Assembly: GCA_964549245.1 (NCBI GenBank)
Contig: CAZJUO010000011.1
Coordinates: forward strand, 1-24,642
DNA: 24,642 nt
Source of the DNA: CAZJUO01 sp964549245
GTDB taxonomy: Bacteria; Patescibacteriota; Patescibacteriia; UBA10025; JAHIVO01
Reading direction: 5' to 3'
Part shown: positions 7,780-14,917 of the stretch, in pieces
Position numbering within the stretch: the first letter of the stretch is position 1
How the letters are laid out: each line of letters opens with the position of its first letter
Position numbers and translations under genes: made by a program
Notes under the pieces: model-generated
Told to the model about the DNA's origin: nothing
The model's input: the letters and a program-made list of their open reading frames with translations, nothing else
Database searches by the model: none

Positions 7780-9267
7780 ATGTTACGTTTATCTGATTAT
7801 ACAAAGTATAGAGTGCTAGAAATAATTCCAGGCGCTTTGGTGTGGACCACATTGATTGGAGCTGTGGCGGCTTCTGTTTTCGCGCCTTTGTGGGCGATTT
7901 ATTTTATCGTGTTGTTTGATTTATACTGGCTGCTCCGCATACTGTATATGATATTTTTTATGCTTATATCATATCGGCGTTTTAGAAAAACAATCAGAGT
8001 TGATTGGCTGCAGAAAGTAAAAGATTTGCCCGGCTGGCAATCGTATTTCCATTGTGTGGTCATACCAACGTATAAAGAACCTGTGGAGGTGCTGTCTGAA
8101 GGATTTGAAGCCTTAAAAAATAATAGGTACCCATTGGATAAATTTATTGTAGTTCTGGCTGGAGAAGAGCGTGACAAGCATAATTTTTTGCGTATTGCCG
8201 AACAATTGCAGGGAAAATACGGAAAAATATTTTTCAAACTGATAGTAACAGTTCATCCAAAAGATATTGAGGGGGAAGTGGCCGGCAAAGGAGCTAATAT
8301 TGCTTGGGCCGGGAAACAAATACAAGAAGTTATTGATAAAGAAGGCATACCATATGAAAAAGTGATTGTTTCTTCCTTTGATTCTGATACTTGTGTTCAT
8401 CCCCAGTACTTTACTCACCTAACGTATAAATATCTTACCCATCCAAATCCAACCCGGGTGAGCTTTCAGCCATTAGCGACTTTTAATAATAATGTTTGGC
8501 AGGCACCGGCTTTTACTCGGGTTATTTCATACAGTACCACATTTTGGCTGATGACCGACCAATCTCGGCCAGAGCGGCTCTTCACCTTTTCTTCGCATAG
8601 TATGAGCTTTAAAGCTTTGGTGGAGGTTGGTTTTTGGCAGAGTGATATAGTTACCGAAGATTCCCGGATTTGTCTGCAATGCATTATGGAGTATGACGGT
8701 AATTATGAAGTGGTGCCGCTGTATATTCCGCTTTCTATGGATGTGGTAGTAGGGCGTAACTGGCGGCAAACTGCCAAAGCACAATATGTCCAACAGCGGC
8801 GTTGGGCCTATGGCGTGGAAAATTTTCCTTATATGGTATGGAATTTTGGCAGAAACAAAGCCATTCCTTTTGTTAAAAAATTCCGATATATTTTTAACCA
8901 AACTGAAGGCGTGTATTCATGGGCTACCGCTCCAATTTTAATATTGATGCTGGGTTACCTTCCTATGTGGGTGGCTGACGCCAAGGAATATACTTCTGTA
9001 GCGGCCCAAAACGCTCCGCAAATATTGCGTTTATTAATGTCGGCGGGCATGATCGGATTAATCATACAATCAATTATTGGCACTACCTTATTGCCCAAGA
9101 GACCAAAAAAAATACAACCCTGGAAATATATTATCATGGTTCTGCAGTGGCTGTTGGTACCGGTTACCTTGATAGTATTTGGTTCAATACCGGCGATTGA
9201 CGCCCAAACCCGTTTGATGTTAGGAAAATACCTTGGTTTCAATGTGACAGAAAAAATGAGAAAGTAG
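7780..9267 (+). CDS. Membrane GT2 glycosyltransferase, cellulose synthase-like
   Basis: This protein of 495 residues has two membrane spans near the N-terminus (about 17-42 and 45-66), a cytoplasmic GT-A domain and about three spans near the C-terminus (about 380-470). The catalytic core shows VVIPTYKEP, the metal-binding DSD in SSFDSDTCVHP, the acceptor-side EDSR, and QQRRWAYG, the QxxRW motif of processive beta-glycosyltransferases such as cellulose and hyaluronan synthases. It therefore probably polymerises and exports a polysaccharide, or adds a lipid-linked sugar; the product is unknown. An in-frame TTG lies two codons upstream at 7774, but the ATG at 7780 is the simpler start. Its stop abuts the stop of the convergent hydrolase gene with no base between. 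Confidence 0.92.
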   Translation: MLRLSDYTKYRVLEIIPGALVWTTLIGAVAASVFAPLWAIYFIVLFDLYWLLRILYMIFFMLISYRRFRKTIRVDWLQKVKDLPGWQSYFHCVVIPTYKEPVEVLSEGFEALKNNRYPLDKFIVVLAGEERDKHNFLRIAEQLQGKYGKIFFKLIVTVHPKDIEGEVAGKGANIAWAGKQIQEVIDKEGIPYEKVIVSSFDSDTCVHPQYFTHLTYKYLTHPNPTRVSFQPLATFNNNVWQAPAFTRVISYSTTFWLMTDQSRPERLFTFSSHSMSFKALVEVGFWQSDIVTEDSRICLQCIMEYDGNYEVVPLYIPLSMDVVVGRNWRQTAKAQYVQQRRWAYGVENFPYMVWNFGRNKAIPFVKKFRYIFNQTEGVYSWATAPILILMLGYLPMWVADAKEYTSVAAQNAPQILRLLMSAGMIGLIIQSIIGTTLLPKRPKKIQPWKYIIMVLQWLLVPVTLIVFGSIPAIDAQTRLMLGKYLGFNVTEKMRK

Positions 9268-9891
9268 TTATCTGTTTAGTAAATCAAGATAGAGCGCGTA
9301 TAAGCGTATCTTTTTATTATTATAGGTTACTGGGTCATTGGTTAAAAAATCAACGTGCCTAGAGTGAGGCAGGTGAATGTTGGTCCCATGATCCAGCTTT
9401 TTTCTGCCTAATCCCATATAAAGCGTACCGTTGGCGAAATCAACGTAATTATCATCATCTGAATAGATATTTACGCACCGTATATGCGAGGGGACGGTTT
9501 TTCGGGTTGGTTGGTGGGGGGTGGCTACATAAACAATGTTTTTAATAATATCAGTGTGATTGAGTTTACCAAGTGCCAGGTCAGCAAGATTGCCGCCTAA
9601 GCTCATACAAAAAAGGCTAATATTGTCATAGTCACGATTTTCATCAATCAGTTGGGCTAATTTTTTAGCTGATTTATTCAAAGCGTGTCTGGTTAATCCG
9701 CCCGGCCAGTCAAAGGTGATTACCGTGGCGGTAGAGTGTTCGTCAAGGTATTTTTTTAATGATTTTACCCAATGCCTGCCTTTATTTCCGGCCACAATGC
9801 CAAAAAAACGGTGATATGGGCCCATAAGCAGACGAAGGTATTTGGGGTCTTTTGATTTTGTGCCGGGAATAATGATAAATAGTTTTTTCAT
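9268..9891 (-). CDS. Small alpha/beta-hydrolase, lipase-like
   Basis: This cytoplasmic protein of 207 residues starts with the beta strand KLFIIIPGT typical of alpha/beta hydrolases and has a nucleophile elbow CMSLGGN with candidate Ser97, where the first Gly of GxSxG is Cys. Candidate partners are the Asp cluster in YSDDDNYVDF and the histidine in PHSRHVDF near residues 176-179. No signal peptide is present. The substrate is unknown. The start is 8 bp after the fmt stop, so it is probably the last gene of the def-fmt transcript. No terminator is visible between it and the convergent gene. Confidence 0.78.
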   Translation of the reverse strand: MKKLFIIIPGTKSKDPKYLRLLMGPYHRFFGIVAGNKGRHWVKSLKKYLDEHSTATVITFDWPGGLTRHALNKSAKKLAQLIDENRDYDNISLFCMSLGGNLADLALGKLNHTDIIKNIVYVATPHQPTRKTVPSHIRCVNIYSDDDNYVDFANGTLYMGLGRKKLDHGTNIHLPHSRHVDFLTNDPVTYNNKKIRLYALYLDLLNR

Positions 9892-9899
9892 AGGGTGCT

Positions 9900-10844
9900 C
9901 TAGGTTAATGTGCTGCTAATAAAAGCGGGATACCCCTTTAAAAATTCAGTAATTGGCTGGATTTTTTTACCTTCTAGTTGGAGTGTTTGTAATTGTAAGG
10001 AGCCTTTCCGGCAAGCCACTGAAGCAGCGGAGTCATGCCTGAATACCTCTCCCGGCGATTGCGATTTATTTTCTTTGGCTACTTGAGCTTGGATAATTTT
10101 TAGACGCTTATTGTTCCACCAGCAGTAGGCTCCTGGCCAGGGTGTATAAGCCCTGATTTGGCGTTCGATATATTCAGCTGGATTATGCCAATCAATTTTA
10201 CCATCCTCTTTTTTAATAATTTTTGTAAGCGTTGCTTGAGCGTGGTTTTGGGGCCGGGGATGTATTTTTCCCTTAAGGAAATTATCCAGTTCCTGTCGTA
10301 ATAGTTCAGCACCTAGTGTTGAAAGCTTATCGTGCAGGGTAGACGATGTTTCGACAGGACTGACAGCCAATTCCGCTTGTTTAATAATCGGCCCAGTATC
10401 CAGACCGGCATCAATTTGCATTAGGGTTACGCCTGTTTTTTGCTCGCCATTAAGAATAGCTGCTTGGATTGGGGAGGCACCTCGGTATTTGGGTAGTAAA
10501 GAAGCGTGAACATTCAGCCAGCCATGTGGGGGTATAGAGAGTAGTTTTTTTGGAATAATTTTACCATAAGCCACCACCACACAAACATCGGGCCGTAAGG
10601 ATTTTAGTTGAGTGGCAAGTATGTCTGTATTTATTTTGTCAGGCTGCAGAACAGTAAGGTGATTTTTATCAGCCAGTATTTTTATTGGTGGGGGAGTTAG
10701 TACCTGCTTTTTTCCTACCGGTTTATCAGGCTGTGTGACAACAGCAATGGTTGAAATTTGAGGCAACGTCAATAAGGCCTGAAGTGCCGGCACGGCAAAT
10801 TCAGGAGTACCAAAAAATGCAAGCTGGTACTTTTTATTTTTCAT
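9900..10844 (-). CDS. fmt: Methionyl-tRNA formyltransferase
   Basis: Fmt transfers a formyl group from 10-formyltetrahydrofolate to Met-tRNAfMet for translation initiation. At 314 residues it has full family length. The N-terminal FFGTPEFAVP motif, the catalytic triad N111, H113 and D149 (in NVHASLLPKYRG and IDAGLDTGPI), and the C-terminal IRAYTPWPGAY block are all present. The gene overlaps the end of def by 11 bp, which gives a tightly coupled pair that adds and then removes the formyl group. Confidence 0.97.
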   Translation of the reverse strand: MKNKKYQLAFFGTPEFAVPALQALLTLPQISTIAVVTQPDKPVGKKQVLTPPPIKILADKNHLTVLQPDKINTDILATQLKSLRPDVCVVVAYGKIIPKKLLSIPPHGWLNVHASLLPKYRGASPIQAAILNGEQKTGVTLMQIDAGLDTGPIIKQAELAVSPVETSSTLHDKLSTLGAELLRQELDNFLKGKIHPRPQNHAQATLTKIIKKEDGKIDWHNPAEYIERQIRAYTPWPGAYCWWNNKRLKIIQAQVAKENKSQSPGEVFRHDSAASVACRKGSLQLQTLQLEGKKIQPITEFLKGYPAFISSTLT

Positions 10845-11304
10845 TTGGTAGCTGGCCTTTGGTTATTTTTTTGGTACGATCGGTAAACAGTATACCATTT
10901 AGGTGGTCAACTTCATGCTGCAAAACCCGCGCCATCAAGCCGCTCGCTTTTATTTTTATGGGTTTGCCCTGTTTGGAAAAGCCGGTGGCGGTAACGCGAA
11001 AGTGCCGTTTGACGATGCCGTATACTCCGGGGATTGAAAGGCAGCCTTCTTCGCCCTCTTCCTTTTTAATGGATTTACGTGAAAGTTTTGGATTGACAAT
11101 GGTCATCGGACCCTCTTTGGTGTTAATAACAATAATCCGTTTCAAGGTATCAACCTGGTTTGCGGCCAAGCCAAGGCCGTCTTTTTTTAGCATGGTTTTT
11201 TCCATCTGGTTGATAAAAGACAGCAGCTTAGAAATTTCTTCTGCTGGTACATCACTGGCTTTTGTGCGCAGAGTTTGATGCGGATTGGTAATAATATTTA
11301 GCAT
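10834..11304 (-). CDS. def: Peptide deformylase
   Basis: Def removes the N-formyl group from nascent proteins. The 156-residue protein has the three family motifs: GLGLAANQ (residues 43-50), EEGCLS with metal-ligand C88, and HEVDH with H130, catalytic E131 and H134. In motif 1 the usual proline of GLAAPQ is replaced by Asn49, an uncommon change in a segment lining the active site; the essential Gln50 is retained. The ATG has no Shine-Dalgarno site, with a leader of about 27 nt from the promoter at 11338-11366. Confidence 0.97.
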   Translation of the reverse strand: MLNIITNPHQTLRTKASDVPAEEISKLLSFINQMEKTMLKKDGLGLAANQVDTLKRIIVINTKEGPMTIVNPKLSRKSIKKEEGEEGCLSIPGVYGIVKRHFRVTATGFSKQGKPIKIKASGLMARVLQHEVDHLNGILFTDRTKKITKGQLPNEK

Positions 11305-11337
11305 TTATTATAATAGATAATATTAAAAGGTATGGGT

Positions 11338-11366
11338 ATTATAGTTTATTTATTGGATAAATTCAA
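11338..11366 (-). promoter_or_regulatory. Promoter of the def-fmt operon
   Basis: On the minus strand, TTGAAT (11366-11361) and TATAAT (11343-11338) are spaced by 17 bp, close to a perfect sigma70 consensus. Transcription should start near 11331. A second TATAAT at 11312-11307 is only two bases from the ATG and is too close to be used for this start. Confidence 0.7.
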
Positions 11367-11395
11367 GTAAATTGAGTAATACAAGATTAAATTGT

Positions 11396-11428
11396 AAAAA
11401 GCCTTGGAATAATACTCCAAAGCTTTTT
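11396..11428. terminator. Bidirectional intrinsic terminator after the DUF218 gene
   Basis: AAAAAGC and GCTTTTT, extended by TTGGA and TCCAA after one mismatch, form a hairpin with a 7-nt loop. On the minus strand it overlaps the stop codon of the DUF218 gene at 11427 and is followed by a T-run, so it should end that transcript and separate it from the def promoter. Confidence 0.75.
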
Positions 11429-11921
11429 AGGCGGTTATTTTCTTATATAACCAGAAGGGTAAAGCAAAAATTAATTTTTCCCGCAATACCCAGGTAATGG
11501 AAGATTGTGTTCGCTTTTGTGCGGAATTAGGGCAGTACCAGAGATCGTCAATATACCCGGCCATTTTATCGCTGGAGAAAACCATAATAGAATAATTATT
11601 TTCCCGCGCTGATTTTTTCAAGTCTCGAATACATCGTTTCAGGTGGGGTGTAGCGGCTACTACGCAGAGGCGGGTAAACTCATATTTTTTAGCCCAGGCA
11701 ATAGCATTTCTGGCCATTTGCAGTGTTGAGGGAGGTAGGCCGGCTTGTTGTTCGGCGTATTCGACAATTATATCCGCGTCTACTATCACATCAGATTGGG
11801 TAAATACCATTGTTTTTCTTTGGCGGGCTTCTTGTGTAGCGATACGCCCGATAATCCTATTTGAAAGGATAGTCTCCGGCTTTCCAAAGGCAAAAGCGAC
11901 AATTCCTGTTCGTTGTAACAA
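11427..11921 (-). CDS. DUF218 (YdcF/SanA/ElyC-like) protein
   Basis: The 164-residue protein resembles the DUF218 fold. It has an N-terminal strand ending in FAFG, a conserved SNR and EA segment, SDV in place of the usual SGG loop, the GLPPSTLQMARNA helix corresponding to the T-x-EN segment, and VVAATPHLKRC corresponding to the VTSxxHxxRA motif. E. coli relatives SanA and ElyC act in envelope integrity; the chemistry is not settled. Unlike those, no N-terminal membrane anchor is present here. The start is TTG at 11921, chosen because GGAGG lies six bases upstream (11932-11928) at ideal spacing and a consensus promoter lies just beyond. The C-terminus (LIFALPFWLYKK) is hydrophobic and may touch the membrane. 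Confidence 0.8.
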   Translation of the reverse strand: MLQRTGIVAFAFGKPETILSNRIIGRIATQEARQRKTMVFTQSDVIVDADIIVEYAEQQAGLPPSTLQMARNAIAWAKKYEFTRLCVVAATPHLKRCIRDLKKSARENNYSIMVFSSDKMAGYIDDLWYCPNSAQKRTQSSITWVLREKLIFALPFWLYKKITA

Positions 11922-11956
11922 AGAGCGCCTCCATATGTTTGTTGGGTAATTTTTAA

Positions 11957-11985
11957 ATACTAGCCGATTGATAGACTATTGTCAA
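11957..11985 (-). promoter_or_regulatory. Promoter of the DUF218 gene
   Basis: TTGACA (11985-11980) and TAGTAT (11962-11957) are separated by 17 bp on the minus strand. Transcription should begin near 11950, leaving a leader of about 29 nt with a strong GGAGG ribosome binding site. It diverges from the promoter at 12005-12032. Confidence 0.7.
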
Positions 11986-12004
11986 GACTTGTGGATAAGC
12001 CTTA

Positions 12005-12032
12005 TTTACATTGATAGTGTGTATGCTATACT
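12005..12032 (+). promoter_or_regulatory. Promoter of the structured leader RNA and 52-aa protein gene
   Basis: TTTACA (12005-12010) and TATACT (12027-12032) are separated by 16 bp, and TGC directly before TATACT makes an extended -10. Transcription should start near 12039. Confidence 0.65.
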
Positions 12033-12038
12033 TTTAGG

Positions 12039-12187
12039 CAACTATGTATAATCCTGTTTCACAAAATTTGTTTCTATTTTTACTTTTAACTGGTCAAGGG
12101 AGATCAGAGATTTCGCATAGGCAAGAATAGGCATATAGTAAGATAATTTTAGCGAAACAACTGGTCTTCCAAACGACCGGTTTTTTG
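12039..12187 (+). ncRNA. Structured leader RNA or small RNA with possible alternative pairing
   Basis: About 150 nt lie between a good promoter and a terminator hairpin. Three stems are visible: CTGGTC (12090-12095) with GATCAG (12102-12107); TTTCGC (12111-12116) with GCGAAA (12152-12157); and the terminator stem AACTGGTC (12159-12166) with GACCGGTT (12175-12182). AACTGGTC occurs twice, at 12088 and 12159, and both copies can pair with the same GACCGGTT, which is the arrangement expected of an attenuator. ATAGGCA is also repeated at 12117 and 12127. I do not recognise a known RNA family. It could be an independent sRNA or the leader of the small gene downstream. Confidence 0.5.
12159..12187 (+). 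terminator. Intrinsic terminator inside the leader of the 52-aa gene
   Basis: AACTGGTC and GACCGGTT form an 8-bp stem (one G-U pair) with an 8-nt loop, followed by TTTTGTTT. It lies between the promoter at 12005-12032 and the small gene at 12227, so the gene is made only by read-through or antitermination unless another promoter exists. Confidence 0.6.
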
Positions 12188-12226
12188 TTTATTATATTGC
12201 ACTTTAAATTTTTAAGGAGGTTGGTT

Positions 12227-12385
12227 ATGTGTGTTGATCTGAAAACTCAAGAAGGCGGCAAAAAAAATTCAGCCAATCAGCAGCACGATAATGGAACAAA
12301 CAAAGAAAAGAAGGTCATACCACGTCATACCAAAGAGAAAAAAACGGGAGAATCATTATGGATTATCCCTGATATGTTTATTTAA
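12227..12385 (+). CDS. Small basic hydrophilic protein, function unknown
   Basis: The protein has 52 residues, is rich in Lys, Asn and Gln, and ends in a short hydrophobic stretch (LWIIPDMFI). An excellent Shine-Dalgarno site AAGGAGG (12214-12220) lies six bases before this ATG, in contrast to most genes in the window, and rules out the longer frame opening at 12185 inside the terminator. A hairpin terminator follows 17 bp after the stop. No domain is recognised. The strong ribosome site, its own promoter and terminator and the structured leader make it likely to be a real, regulated gene. Confidence 0.6.
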   Translation: MCVDLKTQEGGKKNSANQQHDNGTNKEKKVIPRHTKEKKTGESLWIIPDMFI

Positions 12386-12402
12386 ATAATAAGCATATTA
12401 AA

Positions 12403-12431
12403 AGCGCCAGGGCAGTAACTGGTGCTTTTTT
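12403..12431. terminator. Intrinsic terminator shared by the 52-aa gene and the priA-like gene
   Basis: AGCGCCAG (12403-12410) and CTGGTGCT (12419-12426) form an 8-bp stem with an 8-nt loop, followed by five T on the plus strand and by TTTT on the minus strand. The convergent priA-like gene ends at 12430, so the hairpin probably serves both directions. Confidence 0.75.
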
Positions 12432-14322
12432 ATAATAATGACGAGGGGTCTCGGTCAATAATCCACGAATCAGGAACGTGGGACATTAATTTTCGAACCA
12501 GCTGCTCATCGCTGCGAGGTTGATACTTTATGACTACGTACATTTGCCATTTGCCGCGAACCAAAGGTTGTAGAGGAGTCATGATATTACATGATAGGGG
12601 AGAGGTTTTAAAAACCGAATATAATCTTTCTGCTTCCTGCAGGCAAGTTTTTTTGTCTTGGTGGGCAAAGGACAGTTTAATCAATCCTGTATAGGGCGGA
12701 TAATGCCATTCTTGTCGTTCATGCAATTCTGTCTGGTAAAAATGATCTGCTTTGCCAGTAATAAAATTTTGGATAGAGGGGTGGGCCGGGGAGTATGTTT
12801 GGATGATTAGTGGGGCGTTTGTCTGCGACTTGATGGTGTGGAGCAGCTGCCAGGTTCGTTCAGCAGAACGGAAATCCGGCAAGTAGAGAAAGGTGTCGGC
12901 TGATACAATACCAATTAAAGTAATTTTACGCCAGTCAATAAAAGGAAATACTGATTCGGTGCCAATAGCGATTTGCCAGTCAGTTTGGTTGGATACAGAA
13001 GTGTTGGAGTCTTTATCTACTCGGATAGCTCTTGCGTGCGGCCACAGTTTACCAACTTCGGCTTGGACAGTCTGCGTACCGGTACCTATAAACTTGAAAT
13101 TTGGACCGGAACATTTTGGGCAAAACGGAGGCACAATCTGTTTTTGGTTGCACCGGTGGCAGTATAAACTGTCGTTTGTCTGGTGGTAGATAAGGGGGCC
13201 TTGGCATTGTTCACAGCGAATAGTGAAGCCGCAGTCACGGCAGAGCACTGAAGAAGCACTGCCGCGCTTATTTATAAAAAGGAGAATTTTATTATTGTTT
13301 TCGTTTTTTTCAAGGGCAGAGGAAATTGAATCACGCAGCAGATCGGAGAAAATATTGTAGTTGCCTTTTTTTCGTTCATCACGCAAATCAATACGCTGGA
13401 TGTAATGATCTGGATTACTTTGAGGTTGTACAATTTTTATGGAATGCTGGCTGCTGGCAAGGTAATAGGTGGATACGCGCGGTGCTACAGATAGGTAAAG
13501 TAACCGAGCCGATTTATGCAAGCCCGCTAACTCTTCTGCTACGTGGCGCGAATCAAATCGAGGATTTTGGTCTGCTTGCTTATGGTTCCTGTTTTCCTCT
13601 TGGGCAATAATAACATATGATAACTTCTGCAGAGGGGCGAATAGGGCTAATTTTGTACCTATGATTATTGTGGCCTTATTATTCAAAATATTTTTATAAG
13701 CTCGGTAGTATTCATTTTTATTGAGTTGGCTGTGCAGTATGGCCGTTTTGGCGAGGCTAATAGAGTCGAGATGTGAGGCTATAAAGTTAATATCATGTAC
13801 GGTAGGCACTATTATCAGAACGGTTCCTTTGGTTTGTTTAATAAGCCCATATATCAATTGATTTTGTTCTTGAACGGTATAGTGCCAGTATAACATCGAT
13901 TTGGCTTTGCCGGATTGTATAGTAGAAATACATTTTTTAGTAGCTTGTGAAACGGTAAGCGGAGTAGAATTGAATTTGGGTAGTGTTATTTGCACTTTCC
14001 GTTTAGGCAGAGGAGGGAGCATCATTTTTATGACCGTACCAAGTGAAACGAAGTAATAGGCAGCAATACGCTTGGCTAATTCGATTTGTTCGGCGGTAAG
14101 TAAGGGCTGCGTATCAACAATGGCGCTGATGGCTTTAATTTTTTTCCCAGCTATGCTAGTTTTTTTTGTATTGATAATAATTCCTTCCCGTTCAGTGGAA
14201 CGAAAGGGTATGTTGACTAGCTGCCCAATTTTAATTTGTGATTGCAAGGCAGCAGGAATCTTATAATCAAAAATACCTAGGTGTTTTGGGAAGCGTTGCG
14301 ATAGAATAATTTCAGCAAACAT
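12430..14322 (-). CDS. priA: PriA-family primosomal protein lacking helicase ATPase motifs
   Basis: PriA restarts stalled replication forks as a 3'-5' DNA helicase. This intact 630-residue homologue has the N-terminal DNA-binding region, the paired zinc-binding cysteines C361, C364, C370, C373, C388, C391, C401 and C404, the family block LPDFRSAERTWQLL and a normal C-terminal domain. The ATPase motifs are altered. The Walker A position reads YTVQEQNQLIY near residues 148-158 instead of GVTGSGKTEVY. Walker B DEEH is QEEN (241-244), motif III is SVAPRVS, the GTQMIAKGHDFP block is GTESVFPFIDW, and the arginine-rich motif VI QVAGRAGR is HTIKSQTNA. It should not hydrolyse ATP as a helicase. A structural role in primosome loading is inferred. 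It starts 5 bp after the AMMECR1 stop and is co-transcribed with it. Confidence 0.9.
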   Translation of the reverse strand: MFAEIILSQRFPKHLGIFDYKIPAALQSQIKIGQLVNIPFRSTEREGIIINTKKTSIAGKKIKAISAIVDTQPLLTAEQIELAKRIAAYYFVSLGTVIKMMLPPLPKRKVQITLPKFNSTPLTVSQATKKCISTIQSGKAKSMLYWHYTVQEQNQLIYGLIKQTKGTVLIIVPTVHDINFIASHLDSISLAKTAILHSQLNKNEYYRAYKNILNNKATIIIGTKLALFAPLQKLSYVIIAQEENRNHKQADQNPRFDSRHVAEELAGLHKSARLLYLSVAPRVSTYYLASSQHSIKIVQPQSNPDHYIQRIDLRDERKKGNYNIFSDLLRDSISSALEKNENNNKILLFINKRGSASSVLCRDCGFTIRCEQCQGPLIYHQTNDSLYCHRCNQKQIVPPFCPKCSGPNFKFIGTGTQTVQAEVGKLWPHARAIRVDKDSNTSVSNQTDWQIAIGTESVFPFIDWRKITLIGIVSADTFLYLPDFRSAERTWQLLHTIKSQTNAPLIIQTYSPAHPSIQNFITGKADHFYQTELHERQEWHYPPYTGLIKLSFAHQDKKTCLQEAERLYSVFKTSPLSCNIMTPLQPLVRGKWQMYVVIKYQPRSDEQLVRKLMSHVPDSWIIDRDPSSLL

Positions 14323-14327
14323 AAATA

Positions 14328-14843
14328 TTACGTATGGCGGTTGACGGTAAACCGGTATAATTCAACTTGGTCAGTTTTGGGGTTAATGCCGCCCTTTTGG
14401 CAGCAAATAGAAAACTGTTCTGCGGCGGTACCAACGCCGATATCCGGCAACAGCAAACCCGACCGGCCTTGTTTGTTTTTTACCAGCATGCCGTATGTTT
14501 GAGGATCAATATTTTTGATAGAATCAATCGATTCAGGTTCAGACAGTACGTCAACGTGTATTTGCAGGTTATCCAGCTCCTCCATTGTTACCGGAAGAAA
14601 ACGGGGATCGGCGAAAGCTGCTGATTGGGCGTTAGCAATTACTTCTTGGGCAATATTGCTTTTTGTTGGCAAGAAGGTACCGATGCATCCCCGCAGCGAT
14701 TGGTCGTTTTTTTTATGCAGGGAAACAAAAACGCCTGCCTTATTTTGTACCATCTCTGGTGGCAGTAGAGATGCGTTACTGATAGGCTCTTGAGTCAATT
14801 TTGAGCGTATTGATTGATATGCTAGCTCGACATATGAATCCAT
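14328..14843 (-). CDS. amrA: AMMECR1-domain protein, AmmeMemoRadiSam system protein A
   Basis: The 171-residue AMMECR1 domain protein has the family signature LRGCIG (residues 50-55), followed by the AFADPRFLPVTMEELDNL block and the RSGLLLPDIGVG segment. Archaeal and bacterial members occur with a Memo-like protein and a radical SAM enzyme, but their reaction is unknown. Here the other two parts lie upstream on the same strand (15613-16410 and 17836-18861), separated from this gene by a terminator. Its own promoter is an extended -10 only eight bases before the ATG, so the mRNA is probably leaderless. The priA-like gene follows 5 bp downstream. Confidence 0.93.
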   Translation of the reverse strand: MDSYVELAYQSIRSKLTQEPISNASLLPPEMVQNKAGVFVSLHKKNDQSLRGCIGTFLPTKSNIAQEVIANAQSAAFADPRFLPVTMEELDNLQIHVDVLSEPESIDSIKNIDPQTYGMLVKNKQGRSGLLLPDIGVGTAAEQFSICCQKGGINPKTDQVELYRFTVNRHT

Positions 14844-14851
14844 ATAAAATT

Positions 14852-14860
14852 ATTGTACCA
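14852..14860 (-). promoter_or_regulatory. Extended -10 promoter giving a near-leaderless amrA transcript
   Basis: On the minus strand TGG TACAAT (14860-14852) is an extended -10 element. The expected transcription start, seven bases past the hexamer, is about 14845, two bases from the ATG at 14843. The -35 region falls in the T-rich tail of the preceding terminator and is poor. Confidence 0.5.
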
Positions 14861-14875
14861 CTTTTACAACAACAA

Positions 14876-14907
14876 AAAAAGCTGCCAGTAACGTACGGCA
14901 GCTTTTT
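14876..14907. terminator. Strong intrinsic terminator between the membrane-protein gene and amrA
   Basis: AAAAAGCTGCC and GGCAGCTTTTT form a perfect 11-bp stem with a 10-nt loop (14887-14896). On the minus strand it is followed by further T residues. It ends the amrS-to-membrane-protein transcript 10 bp after the stop at 14918. Confidence 0.85.
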
Positions 14908-14917
14908 GCTGGTTTAT

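Noticed and set aside
10751..11278. 175-codon plus-strand frame across fmt and def
   Set aside because: It is the antisense shadow of two enzymes whose catalytic motifs are complete on the other strand.
12185..12226. Upstream extension of the 52-aa protein to the ATG at 12185
   Set aside because: That start lies in the T-run of the terminator, while a perfect AAGGAGG marks the internal ATG at 12227.
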